DNA of 64,000 nt from Cymodocea nodosa (Eukaryota > Streptophyta > Magnoliopsida > Alismatales > Cymodoceaceae). The position numbers and the translations under genes are program-made. The stretch lies in contig CM072344.1 in NCBI GenBank assembly GCA_036874045.1, positions 10,884,501-10,948,500 of the forward strand, given 5' to 3'. Below the pieces are notes generated by a model. That model searched no databases and was not told the DNA's origin. It saw nothing but the letters and a program-made list of their open reading frames with translations. Positions 1 through 11,889 of this stretch are shown one piece after another; positions within the stretch are counted from its first letter, which is position 1, and each line of letters starts with the position of its first letter.

Positions 1-2135
1 ATTGTATCACTAAAATTAAATTTCTTAAGCATTTCATCTACATATTTTTCTTGATTTAAAAATATACTTTTATCCATTTGCTTAATTTGAAGTCCTAGAA
101 AATATGAAAGTTCTCCTATCATACTCATTTCAAACTGACTAGTCATCTCTTCAGAAAATATTTTATCAATTTATCAGAAGTTGCTCTAAAGATTATATCA
201 TATACATATATTTGAACAGCAATCTGATCTTTATCATCTCTCTTGATAAATAGAGTATGGTCTACTTTTCCCATAATATAACATTGTTCTATTAGAAAAG
301 TAGATAATCTTTTATACCACGATCTAGGTGTTTGCTTCAAACCATATAAGGCTTCAAACCATATAAGGCTTTAAACCTTGTTTCTTATAACTTAACCAGT
401 CTCCTTAGTTTTGTTTCTAAAGATCCACTTTGTACCTATTATGGACTGATGTTCTGGTGGAGAGACTAATTCCCAAACATCATTTCTGATGAATTGATTT
501 AGTTCTTCTTACATTGCCACTATCCAATTTTCATTAGATAATGCTTCTTCTATATTCCTTGGTTCCACCATAGAAACAAACATACACATACTACTTAAAT
601 TTACTGAAGCTCTAGTTTTAACTCCCTCATTAATATTGCCAATAACTTGAGTGATGGGATGTTATGAAGAATAACACTAATTTCTCTGATTTTCCTCAAT
701 ATTCTCATCAACATCAAGAGGTACATCACTTTCATCATTAGTTTGATCATTTAAGTTCATATTTTTGATTTTCTCAGATAAATCTTCAATCTCTCTATTA
801 ATCTCTAATTCTTTTGGGAAATTAATCATATCATCATTATCAGCTTTAGATTGAGATTCTCTAAAAGAATTTTCATTGAAGCTTATAGGGAGGGTTTCTT
901 TAATAGTTCTAGAAGTCATGTTATATACTCTATAGCCTTTACTTCTAGTAGAGTAACCTACAAAAATTCCTTCATCTGTTTTGGCTTGAAATTTATCCCT
1001 TTTATCCTTAATATTAAGAATGAAACACTTGCAGCCAAATGGTTTCATATAGGAAATTTTTGGAACCCTATCAAACATAATTTCAGAAGGAGTTTTATTA
1101 ACAAGAGGTCTTAAGTGACTTCTGTTAATAATATAACAAGTTGTATTTACTACTTCAACCCAAAGATTTTTAGGTAAATTATGTTCATTTAACATAGTTC
1201 TAGCCATTTCCTGAAGTGATCTATTCTTTTTCTCAACAACACCATTTTGAGATGGTGCTCTTGGAAAAGAAAAATCTATGATCAATGCAATGATCTTTAC
1301 AGTAATTATCCATTTGATCATTATCAAATTCAGTACCATGATCACTCCTAAGCTTTTGAATAGGGACACTTTGTTCATTTTGAACAAGATTGCAAAACAT
1401 TTTAAACTTTTCAAAAACTTCTATCTTAGATGCTAGAAAGTATACCCAAGTGTATCTAGAGAAGTCATCTACTAAAACAAATACATACCATTTACCACCA
1501 AGACTCATGATTCTTATTGGTCCAAATATATCCATATGTATAAGTTCTAAGACTCTCTTGCTTGATATATCAGTTTTGGATTTAAAAGAGTTTTTATGAA
1601 GTTTACCTAACTAATATGCATCACACATAAAATCCTTTGAGTATTTAATCTTTGGTAAACCTCTCACTAAATGTTTTCTAGATAATTTATGCAATAATTT
1701 CATATTTATATGCTCGATCCTTCTATGCCATAGATATGCATCACTAGTTTCAGCTAGCAAACATAAATTTAAATCAACTACACTAGAAGATAAAGATAAA
1801 ATACATACAGAACCTTTTTCTTTGGCAATAAACTTAAGTTCATTTGTACTTTTATCAATAATTTTGCATACATCATCTTCAAATAATACATAATATCTAT
1901 TATTAGTTAGTTTTATAACACTCAACAAATTAAATCCTAGGTTTTCTACATATAGTACATTCGAAATAACACAAGTAAGAGTTATTTGAACATTGCCCAT
2001 ACCTATGATTTTATCCTTGCTTTTGTTTCGAAATGTAACATTTCCTTTTTTGGTATTTGTAAAATTTTTCAGTAAGTTTTTCTGTCTGGTCATGTGACTT
2101 GATGCTCCACTATCCAAGATCCATTTTGATGTTGT
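1..2135 (-). pseudogene. pol: pol of element A (protease-integrase-partial RT), broken
   Basis: The protease motif DSGASSHMTR is near 2085-2117. The pre-integrase zinc region follows (WHRRIEHIN near 1720), but its second Cys is Tyr and a stop comes next, near 1612. Integrase shows D in MDIFGP (about 1530), D in RSDHGTEFD (about 1330) and E in VVEKKNRS (about 1225), with a frameshift near 1265. The RT has lost its middle part around 375. Its YVDD active-site box reads YVYD near 195-210, so the first catalytic Asp is gone. Read-through would give no active polyprotein. Confidence 0.9.
334..367 (-). repeat. 17-bp tandem duplication at an RT deletion scar
   Basis: The unit GCTTCAAACCATATAAG occurs twice in direct succession (334-350 and 351-367). 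Immediately to the right the sequence jumps to a more upstream part of RT, so about 270 bp of RT present in copies B, D and E is missing here. The duplication probably formed during repair of that deletion. Confidence 0.85.
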
Positions 2136-4366
2136 TTCCTCCTACAAAAACAAATTAAGAAGAATTGTTCCTTGGTACTCAATGTTGTTGAGGACTAAGT
2201 TCATTAAACGCATATTTCTTCTTTTTATTTAAAAATAGTTTAACATTATCATTTACATTCTTATTAGTTGCAAGTACTAATGATTTATCATTAGCATCAT
2301 ACTTACTTATAGCATTATTGATCTTATAATCATTATTTTTGTTTTTAGATGTAGTATAACCAAGACCAAACCGATTTTTATCAGATGTTAATTTATTTTG
2401 GTCATGCTCATACATTTGAGTAAGTTCATACCATGTTTTGTACTTGTATTTGAATTTTCAGTACATACAAAATCTTTATCTGTGCACAAATTTTCAGATA
2501 GAGAACATGCAGAATGAGTAATTGGTCTAACACTAGAGTTTTGAATTTCATGCTTAGGTTTCTGAATTTTCAGTTTACTACAATTGTTTGACATTTTTGA
2601 AACATTAGTAACTAAATTTCCAAAACAAGAAATAAGATTTTTAGAAACATTAATAGTCATATTAGAAGTACATTTAGATGAATCACATTGGTTTATATTA
2701 TTGCTACATGATTCATCCCTTGAATTACCTACTTCTACATATTTATTACCTTGTTTCATAATAAAAGGAATTTTAGTCTTAGATTTACTTGAACTACAAC
2801 TAATAAATCCTTTATTGGCTTGAGATTCAGGGTTTTCAGGATAATCAAATCCTAAGCCAAATTTATATGACACCTCAGGGGTACTAGTAAGTTTGTCTAA
2901 CTTAGTTTGACTTAAATTTCATTTCTCAATGGTGGAATTTAAATCTAGCTCTCTCATTTTTAATCTATCAATTTCTAACTCAAGATCATTTATATTGTTT
3001 CTCAATTTTTCATTTTTAGATTCTATCTTTAATTTTTCAGCATTTGTATTCTGTATTTGTTCATGCAAGACACATTCATTAAATCTAAATTTATAAAAAT
3101 CTCTAGCATAATTTTCATTATTACATTTAAACTTTTCTAAAGTAGTAGATAAGAAACAATTTTCTTCTTCCAAAATGGACAAAGAGTTTCTAATCTTCTT
3201 ATTTTCCAATTAACAAACTTTAAGTTTTTGTAATAATGCATGATAAGAACATAATAATTCATCAAAGTTAAAATCTGAATGACTTTCAGGATTAGATATT
3301 ACCTTGGACTCATCTACCATGAAGCACACATGAGCAACGTCTTCTAACTCTTGTTCTTCTTCTGAATGTAAAGATTTTGACGATAATTCCTTAAATTCAA
3401 ACTCTTCTAACGTGTCATCCCAAGTGACCTTCAAAGAATTTTTCTTGTAAAACTTTTTCTGAGTTTTTGAGCCGTCTTCTTTTGATTTGTCCTACTATGC
3501 TTTTCATTTTTCCTTATAGGACAATCTGGAGAAAGATGTCCAGGTTTCTTACAATTGTAACATACATACTTTCTAGATGAAGAATTCTTATCATTTAGTG
3601 ATTTTGACATTGAGGGTTTATCATTTCAGTTCCTTTGCTGTTTCCTAGTTTTCCATGCTTTCTTGAATTTCCCAGTCTGCAAAATCAAATCCTCGTCAAA
3701 ATCAGTAGATATATCAGAATCTGAATTAATTTCGAAGGCTATTTCTTTCTTCATTTTTAGTTTGTTGTGACTCAGTGATTCATTTAATTGAACTTCATAT
3801 GTTGTTAAATTTCCTACAAGTTCATTTATAGTATAAACATTTAAATCTCGTGATTCCTCAATTGATGTCACTTTCTGAGACCATTTACAACTTAAAGATC
3901 TGACAATTTTCCTCACCAAATCCTTCTATTCAAAATTCATTCCTAGGCATTTTAAAGAGTTTATGATATCAAGGAATTTGGAAAACATCTCAGAAATACT
4001 TTAGTCTTCATGCATCCTAAAGAGTTCATACTTATGAATTAACATGTTAATCTTAGCATTCATGTGAAGTACCTTCATGTGAAACTTCTAATGCATGCCA
4101 CACCTCATAAGTAGATTTATATACCGACACTTTACTGAACTGTTCATAACTCAATGCACAAAATAAAATATTTAAGCCTTTAGCATTTAGAGTTTCATTT
4201 TCTTTTTTAGTAATTGTCCAAGTACTATAAGGGGTAGTTAACGGAGTATATCATTTCGAAATCATGAACCACAACTTATGATCTATACTTTGACGAAAGA
4301 CTGTCATCCTATATTTCCAATATTCAAAATGTATTCCATCAAATAAAGGAGGACGATTAAGATTTT
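2136..4366 (-). pseudogene. gag: gag of element A, broken and N-terminally truncated
   Basis: Reading downwards from 4366, the gag domain follows LFDGIHFEYW-type sequence with several breaks (about 3920-4360). An open stretch at 3626-3919 carries the VTSIEESRDLNVYTINEL segment. A damaged CCHC zinc knuckle lies near 3530-3570. The coiled-coil region (EEENCFLSTTLEKFKC, EIDRLKMRELDLNSTIEK) lies at 2919-3434. The C-terminal linker lies at 2179-2873 and ends in AFNELSPQQH. Sirevirus gags are long and carry such a coiled coil. At least five frame breaks are visible. Confidence 0.85.
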
Positions 4367-4433
4367 AATACTGATGTTGATTACATAGGATCTAAATCTG
4401 ATAGAAAGAGTACCAATGGCACATGCCAATTAT
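4367..4433 (+). pseudogene. 67-bp RNase H scrap of a SIRE-like pol
   Basis: Plus-strand translation gives [22 protein letters not shown], matching the RNase H DADYAG-type segment of copies D and E. It ends exactly where the LTR of B begins, so B inserted into RNase H of an older plus-strand copy. The left flank is ATTAT, but the matching right-hand duplicate is not in the window. On its left it abuts the inverted gag of A. Confidence 0.8.
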
Positions 4434-4760
4434 TGTTGAGTATTTTGTTTTGATGATGTGTGCTAAATGAAAATAATCATATTTTCTCAATTACTATTGC
4501 TTGTGAAAAGAAATTAAAATCATCAATTAATATAGAAAAAGCTTACTGATATAAATACTTGTCTATATTGGATCTAAAATTATACTAAGTTAATAAATAG
4601 TCGTTTTGTTGCATTAATTTCTCATTTAACTAAACATTAAGTTAACGTGTGTTTTTATTGAAAAGCATGATATATTTTAAAGTTACATTTTTTGTATCAT
4701 GTATAGTGCACGTTTAGACAACTCGTTAAGTTAGAGTGTTATTTGTATAGAAGTCACGAG

Positions 4761-4850
4761 AGAACTCGTTAAGTTAGAGGCTTAAAGGTTAAAATAGGTC
4801 ACGTGAGAACTCGTTAAGTTAGAGGCTTAAAGGTTAAAATAGGTTAGGTG
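4761..4850 (+). repeat. Two tandem 45-bp units in the U3 of LTR B
   Basis: Each unit runs from AGAACTCGTTAAGTTAGAGG to a CACGTG-type end (4761-4805 and 4806-4850). The second unit ends TTAGGTG in place of TCACGTG. The solo LTR, D and C LTRs have one copy of this unit, so the duplication is specific to B. Confidence 0.85.
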
Positions 4851-5505
4851 AGAACTCATTAAGTTAGTAAGTAAAAGAAGAGAGGAACTCGTTAAGTTAG
4901 TGTTATACACGTGGTGAAATTATAAGTTACGAATGTTATATTGTATCACGTGAGGTGCACATGTTTAACTCGTTAAGTTAACATAACTAAACACGTTGAA
5001 TTGCTATATTGAACACTAAAGCAACGCGTTTCGTTAGGCTAGCATTATAAACTTAAGTTGTTATTTTTACACGTGGTAAAATTCTTATTATAAAAACATT
5101 TGTTTATTACTGGTTCGTTGAGTTATTGTAACACCACGGAGATGGATCGTTGAGTTAGCGTAACACCACGAACTTAGTTCGTTGAGTTAGCTATAGTACT
5201 TGTCACGTGAATTAGCACATGAGGAACTCGTTAAGTTAGAAACGTTAAGTTATATATATACTTGTGTTACTTGTTTAGTTAACATTAAAGTAATGACTAC
5301 TTATTACACTGATGAAATATTTTAGACGAGAAAGTTTATTTTGCAGAAAATTTTTTAGAGATCTAGGACTGATAATTAAACAAAATTCGAAATGTAAACG
5401 TGGGTTAGAACATGTGTATTTCAATGAAGGAAAAAGAAAAGACGTGAAGAAGTGGAAAACTAGTAGTGATTAAACGTGGAGAATATGCATGAAATGAATA
5501 TACAA

Positions 5506-5514
5506 TATAAAAGG
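5506..5514 (+). promoter_or_regulatory. TATA box of LTR B
   Basis: TATAAAAGG followed by CATAGAATTCTC is kept in the B, D, C and solo LTRs at the equivalent position. It marks the probable U3/R boundary about 30 bp downstream. Confidence 0.7.
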
Positions 5515-6072
5515 CATAGAATTCTCATTAAACAAACTATCACTGCACATCAAACGAAAAATCTTTTCAAGGATCAAACTATCTCTACACACCAAAAGAA
5601 AAATCTTTTCAGGGATCAAAAACACCTCTTCAGGGAAAAGCTCTTAGGTGGAAGAAAATTTAGTGAAGTATAAAAAGGTAAGATTTATGCCACTGAAGAT
5701 TTGAAGTATCAGGAGAAAGCAAATTCAGTGAAGCAAAGAAAGTCAGATATTCGTCACTAAAGAATTGCTGAAGAAGAAAAAGAAAAAGAAGAAGAAAGAT
5801 CTCAAATAGGGAGAAATGTTTTAAATTACGCAAATTAGTTTTCTCTGTTTGTAGTTATGAAATTGTTTAGATGATACATGGTATCAAGATATTATTGCAT
5901 CTACAATTTCTGAAGAGAATTGAATTGTATATTGTAATTGAAACCTTGAATAAAAATGATTTTAGAAAAACAGTGTCTTGACTTGTTTTTAATTATTGAA
6001 GTTTCAATTATAAACGAAAATGTTGAAAAACACAATTCACCCCCCTCTTGTGTAGCCATACAATCCTACAAG

Positions 6073-6085
6073 TGGTATTAGAACC
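6073..6085 (+). other. Primer binding site of element B (tRNA-iMet type)
   Basis: TGGTATTAGAACC starts two bases after the LTR. It resembles the usual plant copia site TGGTATCAGAGC, complementary to the 3' end of initiator tRNA-Met, with two substitutions. Confidence 0.8.
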
Positions 6086-6269
6086 TTGTTAATAATCATT
6101 GATATAAAATCGATACCAACTTATTTAATATCATTGCTTATTCTGCCTTCCTTGTTTTTAAATAGAAATTAATATCTGAGCATACGTTGAACCCTCTTGA
6201 TTTAAAGCTCAAGGTGTTTTAAAGTTTTAAACTATTTAAAATCAAATAGGTTGAAAAATCTAAGGTAAG
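6086..6269 (+). other. 5' leader of element B
   Basis: This non-coding leader lies between the primer binding site and the gag ATG. It matches the leaders of X (18507-18690, minus) and C (48987-49172). I see no ORF in it. Confidence 0.7.
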
Positions 6270-8518
6270 ATGGCTACTAGAAATGGTAATTTTTCTTTAT
6301 ATGAAGGTCAAAATCTTAATCGTACTCCTTTATTTGATGGAATACATTTTGAATATTGGAAATACAGAATGACAGTTTTTCTTCAAAGTATAGATCATAA
6401 ATTCTGGTTCATGATTTCTAAACCATATACTCCATTAACTACCCCTTATAATACTTGGACAACTACTAAAAAAGAAAATGAAACTTTGAATGCTATGGGC
6501 TTAAATATTTTATTTTGTGCATTGAGTTATGAATAGTTTAGTAAAGTGTCGGCATATAAATCTACTTATGAGGTGTGGCATGCATTAGAAGTTTCACATG
6601 AAGGTACTTCTCAAGTTAAAGAGACTAAAATAAACATGTTGATTCACAAGTATGAACACTTTAAGATGCATGAAGACGAAAGTATTTCTAAGATGTTTTC
6701 CAAATTTCTTGATATCATAAACTCTTTAAAATGCTTAGGAAAGAATTTTGAACAGAAGGATTTGGTGAGGAAAATTCTCAGATCCCTAAGTTCTAAATGG
6801 TCTCAAAAAGTAACATCAATTGAGGAATCACAAGATTTAAATGTTTATACCATGAATGAACTTGTAGGAAACTTAACTGCTTATGAAGTTAAATTAAATG
6901 AATCACTGAGTCAAAACAAACTAAAAATGAAGAAAGAAATAGCCTTCAAAATTAATTCAGATTCTAATATATCTACTGATTCTAACAAGGATTTGATTTT
7001 ACTAACTAGCAAATTCAAGAAAGCATGGAAAGCTAGGAAACAGCAAAGGAATAAAGTTGACAAACCCTCAACATCAAAGTCACTGAATGACAAGAATTCT
7101 TCATCCAGAAAGTATGTATGTTACAATTATAAGAAACCTGGACATCTTTCTCTAGATTGCCCTATAAGGAAAAATGAAAAGTTTAGTAGGATAAATCAGA
7201 AGAAGACGGCTCAGAAAACTTAAAAAAAATTTTACAAGAAAAATGCTTTGAATGCCACTTGGGAGACACATCTGAAGAGTCTAAATCTAAGGAATTATCA
7301 TCAAAATCTTCACATTCAGAAGGAGAATAAGAGTTAAAAGACGTTGCTCATATGTGCTTCATGGCAGATGAGTTTGAGGTAATATCTGATCCTGAAAGTT
7401 ATTCAGATTTTAACTTTGATGAATTATTATGTGCATATCATGCATTATTACAAAAACTTAAAGTTTGTAAACTGGAAAATAAGAATATTAGAAACTCTTT
7501 GTCCATTGTGGAAGAAGAAAATTGTTTATTGTCTACTACTTTAGAAAAGTTTAAATGTGATAATGAAAATCATGCTAGAGATTTGCATAAATTTAGATTT
7601 AATGAATGTGTCTTGCATGAACAAATACAGAATATAAATGCTGAAAAATTAAAGATAGAATCTAAAAATGAAATCTTGAGAAAAAATATAAATGAACTTA
7701 AATTAGAGATTGATAAATTAAAACTGAGAGAGCTAAATTTAAATTCTACCATTGAGAAATGGAATTTAAGTCAAACTAAGTTAGACAAACTAACTAGTAC
7801 CCCTGCGGTGTCATATAAATTTCGCTTAGGATTTAATTATCCTAAATCTCAAGCCAATAAAGGATTTATTAGTTGCAGTTCAAGTAAATCTAAGACTAAA
7901 ATTCCTTTTATTATGAAACAAGGTAATAAATATGTAGAAGTAGGTACTTCAAGAGATGAATCATATAGTAATAATATCAATCAATGTGATTTGTCTAAAT
8001 GTACTTCTAACATGACTGTTAATGTTTCTAAAAATCTTGTTACTTGTTCTAGAAATTCAGTTTCTAATGTTTCTAAAATTTCAGACAATTATAGTAAATT
8101 GGAAATTCAAAAACCCGAGCATGTAATTCAAAACACTAGTGTTAGACCAATTACTAATTCTACTTGTCCTTTATCTGAAAATTCTTGTGCAGAAAATGAT
8201 TTAGTATGCACTGAAAATTTAAATATAAGTACAAAATCTTGGTATGAACTTACTAAAACGTATGAGCAAGACCAAAATAAATTAACGTTTGATAAAAATC
8301 AGTTTGGTCTTGATTATACTACATCTGAAAACAAAAAGAATGATTATAAGAGCAATAATGTTATAAGTAAGTATGCTACTAATGATAAGTCTATAATTCT
8401 TACAACTAATAAAAATGTAAATGATAATGTTAAATTGTTTTTAAACAAAAAGAAGAAATATGCATTTAATGAACTTGGTCCTCAACAACATTGGGTACCA
8501 AGAAATTTTTTTTCTTAA
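6270..8518 (+). pseudogene. gag: gag of element B, broken
   Basis: The start is the ATG of MATRNGNFSLYEG, shared with C and X. Domains in order: an N-terminal LFDGIHFEYWKYRM gag segment; a helical capsid-like region (6546-7000); a zinc knuckle CYNYKKPGHLSLDC, in which the second Cys is Tyr so zinc binding is lost; a long coiled coil (about 7430-7780); and a polar C-terminus ending at TAA 8516-8518. Nonsense codons lie at 6534 and 7221, with a disturbed frame at 7224-7350. Sirevirus gags are known to bind dynein light chain LC8-type proteins; that is family knowledge, not seen here. Confidence 0.9.
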
Positions 8519-8524
8519 TTTATT

Positions 8525-11500
8525 TTGCAAGATGAAACAACATCAAAATGGATATTGGACAATGGAGCATCAAGTCACATGACCAGACAAAAAAGTCTAC
8601 TCAAAAATTTTACAAATACCACTAAAGGAAGTGTAACATTTGGAAACAAAAGCAAAGATAAAATCATAGGTATGGGCAATGTTCAAATAACTCCGATTTG
8701 TGTTATTTCGAATGTATTATATGTAGAAAACCTAGGATTTAATTTGCTGAGTGTTATAAAACTAACTGAAAATGGATATTATGTAGTGTTTGAAGTTAAT
8801 GTATGCAAAATTATTGGTAAAAATACAAATGAAATTAAGTTTATTGCTAAAAGAAAAGGTTCTATATGTATTTTATATTTACCTTCTAGTGTAGTTGATT
8901 TAAATTCATGTTTGCTAGCTGAAACTAGTGATGCATATCTGTGGCATAGAAGGATTGGGCATATAAATATGAAACTGTTACATAAATTATCTAGAAAACA
9001 TTTAGTGAGAGGTTTACCAAAGATTAAATACTCAAAGGACTTTATGTGTAATGCATGTGAGTTAGGTAAACTTCACAAAAACTCTTTTAAATCCAAAACT
9101 GATATTTCAAGCAAGAGAGTCTGAGAACTTATACATATGGATCTATTTGGACCAACAAGAATCATGAGTCTTGGTGGTAAACGGTATGTATTTGTTTTAG
9201 TAAATGACTTCTCTAGATACACTTCGGTATATTTTCTAGCATCTAAGAAAGAAGTTTTTGAAAAGTTTAAAATGTTTTGCAATCTTGTTCATAATGAACA
9301 AAGTGTCTCTGTTCAAAAACTTAGGAGTGATCATGGTACTAAATTCGATAATGATCAAATGGATAATTATTGTAATGAGCATGGCATTGATCACAGATTT
9401 TCTTTTCCAAGAGCACCATCTCAAAATGGTGTTGTTGAGAGAAAGAATAGATCACTTCAGGAAATGGCCAAAACTATGTTAAATGAACATAAGTTACCTC
9501 AAAATCTTTGGGCTGAAGTAGTAAATACAACTTGTTATGTTATTAACAGAAGTCATTTAAGACCTCATGTTAATAAAACTCCTTTTGAAATTATGTTCAA
9601 TAGGGTTCCAAAAATTTACTATATGAAACCATTTGGCTGCAAGTGTTTCATTCTTAATACTAAGGATAAAAGGGATAAATTTCAAGCCGAAGCGGATGAA
9701 GGAATTTTTGTAGGTTACTCTACTAAAAGTAAAGCCTATAGAGTATATAACATGACTTCTAGAACTATTGAAGAAGCCCTCATGTAAGATTCAATGAAAA
9801 TTCTTTTAGAGAATCTCAATCTAAAGCTAATAATGATGATATGATCAATTTCCCAAAAGAGTTAGAGATCAATAGAGAGATTAAAGATTTATCTGAGAAA
9901 ATAAAAAATATGAACTTAAATGATCAAACTAATGATGAAAGTGATGGACCTTCAGATGTTGATGAGAATATTGAGGAAAATCAAAGAAATTGGCGTTATT
10001 CTTCATCACATCCCATTACTCAAGTCATTGGTAATATTAATAAGGGAGTTAAAACAAGAGCTTCAGTAAATTTAAATAGTATGTGTATGTATGTTTCTAT
10101 GGTGGAACCAAAGAATATAGAAGCATTATTTGATGAAAATTGGATAGTGGCAATGCAAGAAGAACTAAATCAATTCATCAGAAATGATGTTTGGGAATTA
10201 GTCTCTCCATTAGAAAATCAGTCCATAATAGGTACAAAGTGGATCTTTAGAAACAAAACTAACGAAACTGGTCAAGTTATAAAGAACAAAGCTAGATTAG
10301 TTGCACAAGGGTATACATAGGAAGGACTAGATTATGATGAAACATTTTCTCCTATGGCTAGGTTAGAAAGTATTAGAATATTATTGGCCTATGATTGTTA
10401 TATGGATTTTAAACTATATCAAATAGATGTTAAGAGTGCATTTCTAAATGGTTTAATTAATGAAGAAGTCTATGTAAAACAACCACCTGGATTTGAAGAT
10501 ATTAAAAATCCTGACTTTGTGTATAAATTGAAGAAAGCCTTATATGGTTTGAAACAAGCACCTAGATCATGGTATGAAAGATTATCTACTTTTTTAATAG
10601 AACAAGGCTATATCATGGGAAAAGTAGATCATACTCTATTTATCAAGAAAGATGGTAAAGATTAGATTGTTGTTCAAATATATGTGGATGATATAATCTT
10701 TGGAGCAACTTCTAATAAACTGATAAAAATATTTTCAGAAGAGATGACTAATTAGTTTGAAATGAGTATGATAGGAGAACTTTCATATTTTCTAGGACTT
10801 TAAATTAAGCAAATGGATAAAGGCATATGTTTAAATCTGGAAAAATATGCAAATGAAATGCTTAAGAAATTTAATTTTAATGATACAAGGATTCAAGAAA
10901 CTCCTATGAGTACTTCTTTAAAGTTAGATATTGATGACATAGGAAAATCAATAGATCAAAGAAAATACAGAAGTATGATTGATTCTTTACTTTATTTGAC
11001 TACTAATAGACTTGATATTATGTTTGTTGTGTGTGTTTGTTCTAGATTTCAATCTAATCCTAAAGAATCACACTCAATTGCAGTTAAAAGAATATTTAGA
11101 TATATACAAGGAACTAAAAATTTTAGATTGTATTATTCTAAGGATAGTTCAATTGATCTTATAGGATATATTGATACTAATTATGTAGGATCTATATCTA
11201 ATAGAAAAAGTACCAGTGGCATATGTCAATTATTGAGAAATAATTTGGTGTCATGGTTTAATAAAAAGCAAAACTGTGTAGCACTTTCTACTATAGAAGC
11301 TGAATATGTTGCTATTGCACTGTGTTGCACTCAAATTCTGTGAATAAGGCAAACTTTAGAAGATTTTGGATTATCTTATGATACAACTGAGATTTATTGT
11401 GACAGTAGTTCTGCAATAAATCTTTCCAAAAATCCTGTATTACATTCTAGAGCAAAGCATATAGAGGTTAGACATCATTTTCTAAGAGATAACGTAAGTA

Positions 11501-11631
11501 AAGGAAAAATTAAATTAGAATTTGTGTCAAGTAAAAATCAATTAGCTGATATATTTACAAAATCTCTAGACAAAAATACATTCTGCAACATAAGATTAAA
11601 TTTGGGTATTTGTAGGCTATGTGATGTGTAA
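8525..11631 (+). pseudogene. pol: pol of element B (PR-INT-RT-RNase H), broken
   Basis: The protease box reads DNGASSHMTR in place of DSGA (near 8555). The pre-integrase HHCC region is at about 8930-9070. Integrase D, D and E are seen in MDLFGP (9137), RSDHGTKFD (about 9330) and VVERKNRS (about 9435). RT includes YVDDIIFGA near 10680. RNase H runs to the TAA at 11629. Breaks: TGA 9122, a one-base frameshift near 9780, TAG 10318, TAG 10663, TAG 10753, TAA 10801 and TGA 11341. After 10321 the frame is constant, so the later decay is nonsense only. Confidence 0.92.
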
Positions 11632-11881
11632 AATGCTAAAACTCCACATAAAAAGATAAATATTATTGATGATGTTGTTCACGTCATAGATATTATATAT
11701 TTATCATAAATATCTAAGTAATATCTAAACTGCTGCTTAAGATACTATGTATTTATTGTAAAATCATAGTAGTATCTTATTGATTTTAAGTAGGTTATCA
11801 ATTTTAACGGTTTTCACGATTTTAAGTGGAAGTGTAAATGAAAATCATTAAATACTTTTGAAATTCTGAAATTTTGATTAA
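11632..11881 (+). other. Post-pol spacer of element B, first part
   Basis: This non-coding stretch begins AATGCTAAAACTCCACA. It matches the E spacer (32542 on) and, inverted, the D spacer (up to 26614). It breaks off after GAAATTTTGATTAA, where the Tork-like fragment begins. Confidence 0.8.
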
Positions 11882-11889
11882 ATTTTGAA

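Larger units (their letters stand above)
1..4366 (-). mobile_element. SIRE-like Ty1/copia element A, 3'-truncated by window edge
   Basis: On the minus strand this reads gag, protease, integrase and the first part of reverse transcriptase, the copia order. Its RNase H, spacer and 3' LTR would lie left of base 1. The gag start is missing: homology stops just after the NLNRPPLFDG-type N-terminus, at about 4366, where plus-strand RNase H sequence begins. Every domain carries stops or frameshifts, so the copy is dead. Family membership comes from close similarity to SIRE copies B, C and D in this window. Confidence 0.9.
4434..6070 (+). repeat. 5' LTR of element B (1637 bp)
   Basis: It starts TGTTGAGTATTTTG and ends ATCCTACA, followed at once by the primer binding site. 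The U3 part (about 4690-5240) is an array of AACTCGTTAAGTTAG and TTCGTTGAGTTAGC modules with CACGTG boxes. A TATA box is at 5506, a GAA-rich tract near 5770-5800 and AATAAA at 5949-5954. It aligns along its length with the D, C and solo LTRs. Confidence 0.93.

Noticed and set aside
851-1114. Plus-strand 87-codon ORF, recurring at 28439-28702, 52468-52731 and 53375-53638 on the antisense strand
   Set aside because: It is the antisense shadow of the conserved integrase C-terminus/linker and appears wherever that region does.
4690-5240. Regularly repeated AACTCGTTAAGTTAG units as a CRISPR-like array
   Set aside because: Units are irregularly spaced in an LTR U3 of a plant retrotransposon; no uniform repeats and spacers, no cas genes, eukaryotic context.
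5476-5673. 65-codon ORF downstream of the SIRE TATA box (MENMHEMN..., also 48377, 57527 and 21198 minus)
   Set aside because: It lies across the TATA box and R region of the LTR, with low-complexity Lys/Gln-rich repeats. The ATG is upstream of the likely transcription start, so it is unlikely to be translated.
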